The notes under the pieces are model-generated. The model did no database searches. It had not been told where the DNA came from and saw only the letters and a list, made by a program, of their open reading frames with translations. The translations under genes and the position numbers were made by a program. Source: Turritopsis dohrnii (Eukaryota; Cnidaria; Hydrozoa; Anthoathecata; Oceaniidae). Taken from it: DNA of 64,000 nucleotides. The DNA is taken from the NCBI GenBank assembly GCA_027922465.2, contig BQMF02000766.1:57399-121398 (forward strand), in the 5' to 3' direction. Positions 44,400 to 55,209 of this stretch are shown here, piece by piece. Position 1 is the stretch's first letter, and every line of letters starts with the position of its first letter.

Positions 44400-46557
44400 T
44401 TTTTTTAATGGTCAAAATCTTCTTAATCGTGGTCATATAGCGGCAGTGCAACCAGTGAAGAAACTCTTCCACTGCAATCCAACGATCATTTGTTTTGACA
44501 CGTGATCGTCTTTTCGCCGTTTTCATTGGTTGCCGAAATCGTACAAACTATAGCGACAATGTTCGTTGATAAGAAATCCATTTTCATTAATCGTTTGACG
44601 AACGAACAGGTCTGTACGAAGGTATTATTATAAAACGTTTATTGTTTAACTTTTTGATTTTCTTTTGTTGCTTTTCTGTTTTAGAACGTAAGTAGATGTA
44701 TTATGTTTATTATGTATGTATTATATAAAATCATACTGAAATGGTTTTTATGTGGAAAACGAATAACAAATAACAAGTATACATCCAGCACATGTTTCAA
44801 CGTTTTATTTACTTTGTTTTAGATTAATAAAATAACAGGTAACGAATGTGTATGTATTTAAATGTTTGTTTACGTTTTATATACAGAAGAAAGTGCAGTG
44901 AAGAAATGCAGAAAAAAATGATGTTCCTTTACACAGTAACGAATGGTTTTCACTTTAATTTAGTTTTGAAAGATTAATTAATTGAGTTTTGAATTATGAA
45001 TAATGAGTTATTCTATCATTTAGTATGTATCTTCGCTGGATGAAAACTGGATGCTGGATGAAAGGAACGCGGAACGAACGAAATTTGTTTTGGTAACGCG
45101 CGCTGTAATTTATTTATTTACAAATCAATTAAAAATGGTTTTCATGGCTGTGGAAATGGGGGAACGTCTGATGCTGGCTCATTTCACCTAACCATGTCTG
45201 CCTTTTATTAGATTTTCTATACAATTTAAGATGCTTGGTACTTTGTCTATCTGGCTGTCTTCCAGCCAACTTTATGTCTTTTGTTTTTGTTTGCTTCAAT
45301 ATGGTTGCAATGAATGTGATTATTTTAGCTGTTCTTCAACTGAAATCTTTTCTTTTATTAGGGGCCAGTCACAAATCGATTTTAGGTTTAGATAACGTCA
45401 TATGACGTTAGTGGGTGGGTGGGTTAATTCAAGTGACGTTAAAAAATTCATAACAGAAACATCGATTTTGAAAGTGCTATTTTTTTGCGAGAACACTCTC
45501 CACTACCGTGGTTCTTTTTGCAAGATTTCCGATTGTGGTAATTTGGGTTATTTTCCAGTTTTATTGTCGGCTATGTTCTGAATCTATGTATGTTGTTGTT
45601 GGGAGATGGTAATGTATGATGTTTTTTTTAACTAACTAGCGTTTTTACAGAAATACTCAATTACATCGATTTTTGGCCATTTTCGACATTATGACGTTAT
45701 GGGTGGTGGGTGGGTGGGAAATATTTGTAACGTCATATGACGTTATTTGAACCTAAAATCGATTTGTGACTGACCCCTTAGGTCAGAAAAGAAAAAGTGT
45801 ATATATATAACCATTAAAGAAATGAAGCACATGGTTAAATTATGAATTATGTCCTACAAAAAATGGATGGATTTTTTTTCAGTTTATATTTTATCAAATT
45901 TATGCATTATTTTGTGTTATGGTATTTGATTGTTTACCTATGCCTGGGTGTATAAGTTTGGCATTATGTTTTTTTTGTTACTTTTTATCTTCTAGGTAAA
46001 TTTGTGTTTTTAGTTATTGTTTTTAGGATAAATGCGTACTTGAATTTCCTTTTTGTTTTTTGTTTCTTTTTGTTGTTTTTTTTATTTTCGGTATTACAAT
46101 TGAAATATTATTCTTTCAGGCAATAATAAAAAAGCATAAAGAAATGAAACTCATGGTCATGGTTTTAATCATGATGTTGATGGTTTTGGGAAGAACAGAC
46201 TACATATCATTTCAAAATTCATTAATGATTGCAGTCCAGTAGTAACTTTGGAACAAAAGAAAAAAGTTGGAAGGTATCAATTTGTTTTGAATTAACATTT
46301 TTGTAATGTTATTCAATGTTTGGTTTTGTATGTCTGGGTAAACAGTTCTGTGTTATATATTGCCATTTTTTTACGTTAAAGTTACTTCTCTTCTGCGTAT
46401 AAATATATATTCTGAGACGTATTGCTGTTTGTTTCTGTTTTAAATCTTCTGAATGTTAGAAATGAATTAAAAAATAAAAAAATCTTTTACACAAGTTAAA
46501 TTCTGCCACACAAGGCAAGCTGAACATGGGTGGCGAGCAACGCTGCCCTGGCGGCTA
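44400..46557 (+). other. Non-coding 2.2-kb insert in the virus-like block, Helitron-like in part
   Basis: 44400-44700 shares ordered blocks with the leader of the second Helitron (GGTCAAAA(T/C)CTTCTTA near 44409 and 36241; CAAACTATAGC(A/G)AC near 44546 and 36541). Near 46508-46557 a GC-rich stretch with GCCAC/GTGGC stems ends CTAG before T, as Helitron 3' ends do. No long frame lies between. I read this as a non-autonomous or decayed Helitron inserted between two genes. 46558-46825 is AT-rich leader of the next gene. Confidence 0.4.
45361..45777. mobile_element. 417-bp MITE with TTA duplication (PIF/Harbinger-like)
   Basis: Inverted ends GGGGCCAGTCACAAATCGAT / its complement with one change, followed inside by AACGTCATATGACGTTA and GTGGGTGGGTGGG on both sides. 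TTA flanks each end (45358-45360, 45778-45780). TTA is the usual 3-bp target of PIF/Harbinger elements. No coding capacity. Confidence 0.8.
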
Positions 46558-46825
46558 GTAATAATATGAAAAGACGACGTATTCGTTAATATGTATGTAC
46601 AACAATACTGCTATTGTTATATTTAAAATTGGGTAATGATTATTTTTGTCTATTGTTGTTATTTAAAAATGAATAATTATTCTTTGAAATATATAGACTA
46701 CCTTCTTTAGGAAAATGTCTTGTTGTTTTTATTGTTATTGTTTTTAACAATATGTTGTTATTGTTTACACAATAAAACATTTCACTATTGATTATGTTTT
46801 TAGATAATATAAAACAACAATTATA

Positions 46826-47305
46826 ATGAATTACCGCAAGTGGATATTAACAATATTGGATTTTTCGCATATTGATGATGCACAATTTCTATTTGCTTTG
46901 GTAATTGCAGCATTATATGATGAGAAGATAAATAGACAGAAAATGTATCAATTGAAAATAAAGTTGATGTATCCAGAGGAAAGAGACTGTTCGGTAAAAG
47001 AATATTGGAAAATGGATGAGAATCTCCGTAATTTCTTCATTAACTTATTTAATGATATCAAAGGTAGACACTTAAAAAGTGTAGATATTGATTTATATAA
47101 TATTCAATATTGCTTGTGTAAACGTAATATTCTTGTTGATGCTCGATTTTTTAATTTGTTGACCATGTATGAAGCACAATGGGCAATCTATTATACACAC
47201 TTACTTTTTTTCAAAGGTGTTGAAAAACGATATTTAATGACCGTTGAACAATATGTAAGGACACATATGTTGTCTCATTTATTTAAATTGTCATATGATA
47301 TTTGA
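46826..47305 (+). CDS. Small paralog-family protein, virus-like block (159 aa)
   Basis: Starts MNYRKWILTILDFSHIDDAQ. GTTTTTAG ends 22 nt upstream. The centre reads EYWKMDENLRNFFINLFNDI, which aligns with EMWSQEKVRLFFKQLRVEIL of the triplicated gene at 47.6-48.7 kb and with DYWKNDEREVRNYYKQLRYD of the gene at 55210: Trp, acidic, (V/L)R, two aromatics, Leu, (D/E)(I/M). The rest is Leu/Tyr-rich helices (RFFNLLTMYEAQWAIYYTHL). Function unknown. Confidence 0.6.
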   Translation: MNYRKWILTILDFSHIDDAQFLFALVIAALYDEKINRQKMYQLKIKLMYPEERDCSVKEYWKMDENLRNFFINLFNDIKGRHLKSVDIDLYNIQYCLCKRNILVDARFFNLLTMYEAQWAIYYTHLLFFKGVEKRYLMTVEQYVRTHMLSHLFKLSYDI

Positions 47306-47394
47306 ATAATATTATATAAATATTATTTAACTATATTATATAATAATTTGTATATTATTGTTTCATTTAGTTGTGATTATAAATAATATAAAAT

Positions 47395-47517
47395 ATGGCA
47401 ACATCATCTACACCACCAGCGATAACAATGCCAACCTTAAAACGGCAATGTGATGAAAATATCTATAAAAAAAATAAATATATATTTATTTTATCATCTA
47501 TAATTTTTTTTAACTGA
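47395..47517 (+). CDS. Short ORF, possible first exon of the triplicated gene
   Basis: 40 codons from ATG 47395 (MATSSTPPAITMPTLKRQCD), with TTTCATTTAG ending 24 nt upstream like the neighbouring starts. The frame ends at TGA in AT-rich sequence. Three TGATGTATG/TAATGTATG-T(n) repeats follow (47515-47575). It may be an exon joined by splicing to the downstream units, since two of those lack an ATG of their own. Confidence 0.35.
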   Translation: MATSSTPPAITMPTLKRQCDENIYKKNKYIFILSSIIFFN

Positions 47518-47589
47518 TGTATGTTTTTTTTAACTGATGTATGTTTTTTTTTAACTAATGTATGTTTTTTTTTGATTTTAAGAAAAAAA

Positions 47590-47949
47590 ATGAAATATTT
47601 TCAAAAGAAGCAAGTTGGAAACCCATATTGGTTATTTGTTTTAGACGTCAGTTTGTATACTTTTGCGACACCATATCAATTGAAAAATCTTACAACTATT
47701 GATGAAATGTGGTCCCAAGAAAAAGTACGATTGTTTTTTAAACAGTTACGAGTAGAAATACTCCAGTTAATTGAAAAAAATGGCTTTTTCGAAAGAGATA
47801 TGCTTGAGGAATATCCATTTGAGGATGAGTTTTTCGATCGTTGTGATGATGAAGTGAAGCATATTCAACACGCGATGAAGGAGATAAAGAACAGTGATAG
47901 TAAAGACGTTAATGATTTTGTTGATTTTTTGCAAGACTGTTACCAATAA
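47590..47949 (+). CDS. Paralog-family protein, tandem unit 1 (119 aa)
   Basis: The only unit with its own ATG (MKYFQKKQVGNPYWLFV). From 47635 on it is identical to units 2 and 3. The core is LYTFATPYQLKNLTTIDEMW then SQEKVRLFFKQLRVEILQLI, an acidic middle (EYPFEDEFFDRCDDE) and ends DFVDFLQDCYQ. TTTGTTTTAG directly precedes the ACGTCAG start of the shared region, so each unit carries a potential 3' splice site. No family is recognised. Confidence 0.55.
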   Translation: MKYFQKKQVGNPYWLFVLDVSLYTFATPYQLKNLTTIDEMWSQEKVRLFFKQLRVEILQLIEKNGFFERDMLEEYPFEDEFFDRCDDEVKHIQHAMKEIKNSDSKDVNDFVDFLQDCYQ

Positions 47950-48027
47950 TTTTTATATGTGATGGTTATTAATTATATATAAATAATTGTATTAATATAT
48001 ATTTAGGATTTATTTAGTTTGTTTTAG

Positions 48028-48332
48028 ACGTCAGTTTGTATACTTTTGCGACACCATATCAATTGAAAAATCTTACAACTATTGATGAAATGTGGTCCCA
48101 AGAAAAAGTACGATTGTTTTTTAAACAGTTACGAGTAGAAATACTCCAGTTAATTGAAAAAAATGGCTTTTTCGAAAGAGATATGCTTGAGGAATATCCA
48201 TTTGAGGATGAGTTTTTCGATCGTTGTGATGATGAAGTGAAGCATATTCAACACGCGATGAAGGAGATAAAGAACAGTGATAGTAAAGACGTTAATGATT
48301 TTGTTGATTTTTTGCAAGACTGTTACCAATAA
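48028..48332 (+). CDS. Tandem unit 2, exon-like frame without ATG
   Basis: Same protein as unit 1 from the residues VSLYTF onward. An in-frame stop (TAG, 48015-48017) precedes it and there is no usable ATG until far inside, so expression would need splicing onto an upstream exon at TTTTAG/ACGTCAG (48027/48028). Confidence 0.4.
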
Positions 48333-48410
48333 TTTTTATATGTGATGGTTATTAATTATATATAAATAATTGTATTAATATATATTTAGGATTTATTTAG
48401 TTTGTTTTAG

Positions 48411-48715
48411 ACGTCAGTTTGTATACTTTTGCGACACCGTATCAATTGAAAAATCTTACAACTATTGATGAAATGTGGTCCCAAGAAAAAGTACGATTGT
48501 TTTTTAAACAGTTACGAGTAGAAATACTCCAGTTAATTGAAAAAAATGGCTTTTTCGAAAGAGATATGCTTGAGGAATATCCATTTGAGGATGAGTTTTT
48601 CGATCGTTGTGATGATGAAGTGAAGCATATTCAACACGCGATGAAGGAGATAAAGAACAGTGATAGTAAAGACGTTAATGATTTTGTTGATTTTTTGCAA
48701 GACTGTTACCAATAA
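48411..48715 (+). CDS. Tandem unit 3, exon-like frame without ATG
   Basis: As unit 2, with one synonymous change (proline codon CCG at 48437-48439). The acceptor-like TTTTAG ends at 48410. Confidence 0.4.
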
Positions 48716-48924
48716 TTTTTATATGTGATGGTTATTAATTATATATAAATAATTGTATTAATATATATTTAGGATTTATTTAGTTTGTTTTTCTTGTATT
48801 AGTAGTATCATGTGTTGTGTCTTCTTATATAATAATAAAATATTATTGTGTTTTTGATTATGTATATAATTAATTGTTATGAAATATATTATATTTTAGA
48901 TGACAAAAATAATACACAACCACA

Positions 48925-51900
48925 ATGAGTAAATTTATAGAATACGAATGTGCAGGACAGGAAAGTGGTAATAATGATATTGACAATGATGATGTGGAGG
49001 AACTTATGGAATTGGAAAAAGATGAACTCAGAAACCATGCTGACTTTATAAATGACGAATCGGAAGAATCTAATTATTCAAGCAGTGACGATGGTAATGA
49101 CAATAATAATAATGATGATGCTGATGTTGATCATAATATTGTTGATTATGATGATGATGATGATGATGATGACGAAAATAAAGAAAATTATAATTTTATT
49201 GCAAAATTTAATTATGAAAATGATGAGGTGGTGGAATTGAAACAACAACAACAACAACATAAAGAAGTCGTAAGTATAATAAATAATAATAATAACAATG
49301 TGGAAATGGTAAGTGATATTGATTATACTTATGATGATACCAATGTTGATACGTTAACATATAAGAGTTCACTTTTAAGATGTAAAAAGGTAATTGCAAA
49401 TGTTGTTAAAAAGGAGATGACGTGGATGAGAGATATAAGAGAATTGTTATTGATTTGTATTAAAAAGAAAGTTTTGAAAAAAGAACAAAATAATCATCAA
49501 ACAAATGTCGAAGATAAGAATATCGTAAAGAAAGTTTATAATCTTTTGTATAATGTACATGATTTGGGTGAACCAAATATCGATTTAAGTTTGTCCTATC
49601 TATTAAAAGTTCTTCATGATTTAAATTATCTTTTAAATGAAGAGTTTAATGTTCTGTATAGCGTAAATGTTTACGAATTGTCATTGAAGTTAAAACGTGT
49701 ACAAAATAATTTTCAATTTGTTCAACAAATTGATTCAGCGATAATAACAACAACTACAAATAGAAATGGGAAAGAATTGTTTTCGTTTCTTACGCCTTTT
49801 CACGCAGACAATAGATTAAGTAGAAAAATAAATATTATTATGAAAATAGTTAATCAAATACCCACTTTTTCGTATGTTGAATGTTTAGATGATTTCTTTA
49901 AGATATTGGAAAAAGATAAATATTTAGCAAAAGTTAGTGTTTGCAATGTTTGTCGCGGAATCTTAAATTGTAAACGAGGAAGTAAAAAGAATGAAAACCA
50001 CATGAAAGCTTGTAAAAAAAAGTGGATGAGGAAAACTGTTTCACAATATGACTTGTATGCAAGAAGTTGTACAGACAAAGTACTGTGTTATGAAACTGAT
50101 TTGTATAGATTGAAAAATACTTATTTCCTTTTTTTTTATGATTTTGAAACGACAACATCATTGGATTTAAATTTACAAGACGATGATGATAGTAAAAAGA
50201 AACAGAAAAACAAAGTAAAATATTTTGAAAACATGACACCTATGCGTGTCATGTCGTATTGTGTGGGTGTTATGTTTCATCCACAATTAAATATCAAACC
50301 TATCATATGGTATAAGTCTTGTATTTATAATAAAAAAAAACTTGGTAATGTAGATTTTTTGCCTGACTTTATATATAGATACATAACAGATAGGTGTTTT
50401 AAAAATATGGCGCGAATTTTAAATGCATATACTGATGGTAATGCATCTTTAGCTACTGTCATGAGCAGCGAAATTGCCTTGGTTGGAATAGCAATTAAGC
50501 GATATTTAAAAATAGAAGTTGTTATTGTCAATAAGGAATTAACAATGCAGGAGAAGAAAGCATATCATAATCAAAATATTATAACAAAATGTTGCATTTG
50601 TGATTTTCCAATTACCAATTGTAATAGTAATAATGACATTTGTCATAATTATGAATTCGTTTGTTTTAAAATGAAATATTTTATGTTTTGTAGAATTGAG
50701 GAATTTGCTAGATTAATAGATCAGTATGATGATAGAATGTTTGAGAGTGCATTCAATGAAATAGTTTACCTATTGACTAAACGCTATTGTTCGTTAATGG
50801 ACTTTATTTTATTTATTCAAAATCAAAGGAAACGCAATGATGAAACAACTTGTTATTGTCATTCTGAGTATGTACAATCTTTACTGTGTGTAATAGGTTT
50901 AACAAATGTAGAGGACATTTTCGATGTTTTAAGTTATTTAGAAGTTGATAAGTTTTATGTAGGTTGGGAAGACGATTTGATTTTGAAGGTTAGCAATTCA
51001 AATTTGTGGTTAACGACATGTTGTGTGATGGGATTTTTCCAGAATGATTTTATTAGGAAAACATTGGAAAATGCTCGAGACTACAATATTGTAATACATC
51101 ACGATCATGTGACTCGTGTCATTTATGGTTATGCGCATGACGTATGTAATAAGCGATTACAAGATAAAAGCGATTATAGCGACGATGTATTAAATTGTAT
51201 TGTTCCAGTATATGCACATAATTCAGCTAGATTTGATGTAAAGTTTATTGTAAAGTATTTAGACGTACAAATGTTTAATACTTCTGAAATTAAGTTCTTA
51301 GGTGGTAGTATGTATAATGTAACAGACGTAGTTGTAGGGGATTTTCATTTTAAAGACACTTTAAAATTTTTTGCGACATCATTAGCTAACTTCTCTAAGA
51401 ATAAAGACGATACACACGTGCAACAAATAGTAGAAATATTTGAAACTTTTTTCTTTAGTGATACTGTTTTTAACAAACCCTATAGTGAATTGTCTGATGA
51501 AGATGAAAAAAAGTTATTCTCGATTATTCTAGATAAAGGATGTATGCCATACGATTATTTTGTTAATGGTACTGAATTGTCTAAACCGTTTTTACCTTGT
51601 ATGGAAAATTTTACTAATAAATTAAAATTTGAATTTGTGAGTAGTGAAACATACGAAAATGTTCAATATTTGTGGGAATCATTAGGTATGAAAAGATTAG
51701 ATGATTTGAATCGTAGTTATAATGTAGGTGATGTTGTCTTGTTAATGGTAATTGCATCTGATTATTTTAATAAATTACAACTATTGTTTAAATACAATCC
51801 CCATTTATTTACGTCAATGACCACTTTCTCCAAATCTGCAAGCTTGTTTAGATCTAAGGCTTTACTAAAACGATTACCAGACACAGCAAAAATAAATATG

Positions 51901-54250
51901 TTTGAAAGTGCAACATTTGGTGGTTTTTCACAAACTTCTTTACGATTAGCATTTGATACCAGATATTTGATTAATTATTTGTATACTTGTGGTATATTAA
52001 ATAAACAACATATTGACAAAGGAATATTGCGTTATGATTATGCGGGTGTGATTTGCCGTGTTTACTCTTATATACTTATGCTTGATGAAAATAACCAATA
52101 CGGTAATGCTATGAAATATCCAATGCCAATAGGTAATTTTGTTAATGTAGAATTATCTTTAGACGAATACAAACAATTGTTAGATACCTATGATGTTAAT
52201 AATGATAAATACGGATATTTGTCATATGTCTCTCTTAAAGCACCACCTGTTGGTCACATCGGTGACATTTACAATCAATTTTTTGTACCATGTTTTGAGC
52301 GAAGTGTTGTATGTGGTAATAAGGTATCTCTTTTGCAACAGGTTCATGGTAAAGGAAAATCAACAACTAAAAAAACTCATATGAGAAGTGGTGATATAAA
52401 TTACATTCCAATGTTTATACATACCATACAATATTTGGTACATGAAATGGGATACAAATTAACTAATGTATTTCATACTATATCTTATTATCAATCGCCT
52501 TTTTTGCGAGATTATGTTGTAGGAAATCAAGTATTTCGACAGAACTCGAAAAATGCTGACGAATCACAATTGTATAAAGACATGAATAACAAATGTTATG
52601 GATCATGGATGATACGTGCAGATAAACCGAAACTTAGTGCGTTGATAAATCGAGAAAAAGAAAGTCTGCAATTCGACGACAGCAATCGTAATAATAATGT
52701 CAATAATTACATCAATCCTTTTGACAGGTTAATAATAATATATAGTTTTAATTTATTGTCATTATATTGTTTAATTATATTAATTCAGATATATATTATT
52801 AATATTTTAGTCTTGAAGATGCATTACGTAAATTGCAAGATGAAAGACTTCGTGAGAAACATATGGTATTAGAAGATGTTAATTTAACAGAAGATACTCG
52901 ACTTGGTATGTTGGAAATGGTAAATGAAAAGTATGATAAGCAAGCATACATCATGGAGAAACGTATAAACAACAAAAGGAAGAATAAGAAACGCGTATCA
53001 AAAGAACCACACGCAAGCGAAATGTTAGCACGCGCAATTATGAAACCTACCTTTAATGGTTACAATGAAATTGACCATCGTAGATACGGTGGAAGCATAC
53101 AAGGTATAATTTCAGAAAAGAAAGAATTTCCTGATGGTGGTACGAGATTTGTTGGTGGCGTTATACTATCACATGCCAAGATTTCCATTGCTAGAATGAT
53201 GCATAAGCTGGTGAAATTTTGTTATTTACCGTCTCCAAAGTATACATTATATTTTTTTTATATTTTCTTTTTTAAAATAATAATAATAATAGGTATTAAG
53301 TAGAGTTATTTTCTTTTAGATTAAAATTGGAAATGCAAAAGTTAAATATCGTAAAGATATTTCCATATTTAATTCTGACTGATACCGATTCGTGTAGCTA
53401 TCAGTTCCACTTACTTGTTAATGATAGTGAAAAAAATAATCAACCTATTAGTGAACAAAGTATGTATGAATGGCTTATTCACCAAATATGTTTAGAATTT
53501 CCAGACACAATCGATACGTCATCACCTTTCTTTGATCGATTTGGTATTCGTGATGAAAGTTTGCGTAAACGTATTGGTTATTACGCATTCGAACATGCTT
53601 TTAATTTTAACGATAAAGTTAATAAGGAAAAGTATGCCTACACAGATCTTGCAATTGCAACCCAACCAAAGGAATACTATTTGAAGTTATCCGATGAGTC
53701 GTTTGTGTTTAAGAATAAAGGAAATAAAACACGTCGTGACGATTCTGCTACCGGTGGTAATGAAGTGCGTGTATTGGATAAAAAAGGATATCTGTCTCGT
53801 GTTTACGGATTTGATGAATATCAAAAAGGTGGATACAATGATAACATCGTAACCGTACAAACGAATCGATTACAATTGATTAAAAACGACATGAAAAAGG
53901 TGACGTACATGAAGAAGATTTTTTGTAACATGGGAGAGAAGAACTTTTTATTTTCAAATAACGGCATAACAACGTTACCACATGGACATAGATTATTGCA
54001 TAAAGTTTATGAATTTTGTTCCGACGCAAAATATCAACAATACATTGCGTTGAAATTTAACAAACGAAATAAGAAGAAAGTGCTTGCTGAAATCGGTGGT
54101 GTACATAAAGCAAATGATTTCGTCACGCAATATGAAATGGAACTTTTGAAACTTGAAAATGACATTATAAATAATGATGAAAGATTGTCATTTATTAATA
54201 AGATTTTGTATTCTTCTATCAGCGGCAATTTTTGCGCTGTATACAATTGA
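48925..54250 (+). CDS. Family B DNA polymerase (protein-primed type) with two introns
   Basis: Three exons, 48925-52727, 52811-53239 and 53320-54250, about 1720 codons in all. Introns of 83 and 80 nt have GTTAAT...TTTTAG and GTATAC...TTTTAG ends and keep phase. Residues 1-250 are acidic with Asp, Asn and Gln runs. Exonuclease motif I is YDFETTTSLD (D406, E408) and motif II is AHNSARFDVKF (about 764). A CxxC (CCICDFPITNC) and HHDHVTRVIYGYAHDVCNKR (about 723-742) form an HNH/EndoVII-like zinc element known in Polinton/adintovirus-type polymerases. Polymerase motif A is LMLDENNQYGNAM (D1054), B is YKDMNNKCYGS (about 1218), C is LTDTDSC (D1432, D1434). The D-x-N-x-(L/Q)-Y-G form of motif A is typical of the viral/organellar PolB_2 group. 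All catalytic residues are present. TATTTTAG ends 25 nt before the ATG. Confidence 0.88.
52728..52810 (+). other. Intron 1 of the DNA polymerase gene
   Basis: 83 nt, GTTAAT at the 5' end and ATTTTAG at the 3' end, about 85% A+T, with in-frame stops. Splicing keeps the reading frame (phase 2). Confidence 0.75.
53240..53319 (+). other. Intron 2 of the DNA polymerase gene
   Basis: 80 nt, GTATAC...CTTTTAG, AT-rich, lying just before the exon with polymerase motif C. Phase is kept (phase 2). Confidence 0.75.
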
Positions 54251-54437
54251 TATTTTAAAATATTGTGATTTGTAAAGAAAACATGCAGAAATGTCCTACT
54301 AATGTATTAGGTAATTATATTAAAGATTATATATTTGTGTTAATTATTATGTTGTTGTTGTTTTTGGTTGTTGTCTTAAGTATAATAGTTATTATTCTTT
54401 TATTTTTAGTTGATCTCATAAAAGAATATTTAACGAA

Positions 54438-55154
54438 ATGGGTGTTGCGCATAGTTCAATACTTAAAGGTGACAAAGAATTGTTCACATGCCTGATTAAA
54501 TATGCACAAAGAAGATTACAATCCACAACATGTAAGTGTACAGTATGTCAAAGAATAGCAAGTGATGGTGAATTGAATGATGATTTAATGCATGTAATTA
54601 ATGAAATTGAAAAACATGAATTGTTGTTTGATGATGATCCAGCTGAAAGGGTAAATTATACAATATCCATTGAAAAAGTAACATTAGAAGAAGAAGAAGA
54701 TGAAGATGAAGAAGATGTTATTGTTGATGATGATGTCGATGAATATAATATTGTAGATGAATATTACAATGATGTGAATGATGCTGATAGTGATGTTTAT
54801 GATGATGATGATGATAATGTTGATGATGGTACTGTTTCCATTGATGAAGGATGTGTGACACAGGAAGAGGAAATTGTCGATGATGATGATGATGATGATG
54901 AAGATGTTGATAATAGTGATGATAATGATGTTAATTATGAACAATATGCGGCGCATCAAATGCTTTTACCAAGTGGATACACAATGGATAAACGTGATTT
55001 TGACTTTATTGTAAATGAAATGATTACTAGGACAAGACTATCAACAATTTTGAATGATATTTGTACTGATTTTTGTGAATTTATACATTTACGTTGTGAT
55101 GCATTACCTTTGGTAAATACTAATAATAACGATGATGATGTTGTAGATAGATAA
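54438..55154 (+). CDS. Acidic protein with myristoylation-type N-terminus, virus-like block (238 aa)
   Basis: Starts MGVAHSSILKGDKELFTCLI: Gly2 and Ser6 fit the consensus for N-myristoylation, and the following amphipathic helix would sit at a membrane. A Cys cluster (CKCTVCQR) follows. Residues about 75-170 are mostly Asp/Glu, encoded by GAT repeats, and the C-terminal 65 residues are ordinary (YTMDKRDFDFIVNEMITRTR). TATTTTTAG ends 28 nt before the ATG. An upstream interval 54312-54409 (GTAATT...TTTTTAG) could be a 5' intron. Membrane association is inference. Confidence 0.55.
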   Translation: MGVAHSSILKGDKELFTCLIKYAQRRLQSTTCKCTVCQRIASDGELNDDLMHVINEIEKHELLFDDDPAERVNYTISIEKVTLEEEEDEDEEDVIVDDDVDEYNIVDEYYNDVNDADSDVYDDDDDNVDDGTVSIDEGCVTQEEEIVDDDDDDDEDVDNSDDNDVNYEQYAAHQMLLPSGYTMDKRDFDFIVNEMITRTRLSTILNDICTDFCEFIHLRCDALPLVNTNNNDDDVVDR

Positions 55155-55209
55155 TTAAATTACTATAATATATTATTTCTTTTTGTTCACATAATGTAGG
55201 TAGAAAAAA

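Larger units (their letters stand above)
47635..48791 (+). repeat. 383-bp unit in three tandem copies
   Basis: Copies begin at 47635, 48018 and 48401, with an 8-bp start of a fourth at 48784. Copies 1 and 2 look identical. Copy 3 differs by a synonymous A-to-G at 48439. Each unit holds the acceptor-like TTTTAG, a 98-codon frame, its stop and a 3' AT-rich spacer. Confidence 0.95.

Noticed and set aside
47635..48791. Tandem array as a CRISPR-like or satellite structure
   Set aside because: Units are 383 bp, contiguous, without spacers, and encode a conserved frame.
54268..54495. Hydrophobic 76-codon frame as a membrane protein gene
   Set aside because: The hydrophobic part coincides with a T-rich GTAATT...TTTTTAG interval that looks like a 5' intron of the 54438 gene; kept only as an alternative.
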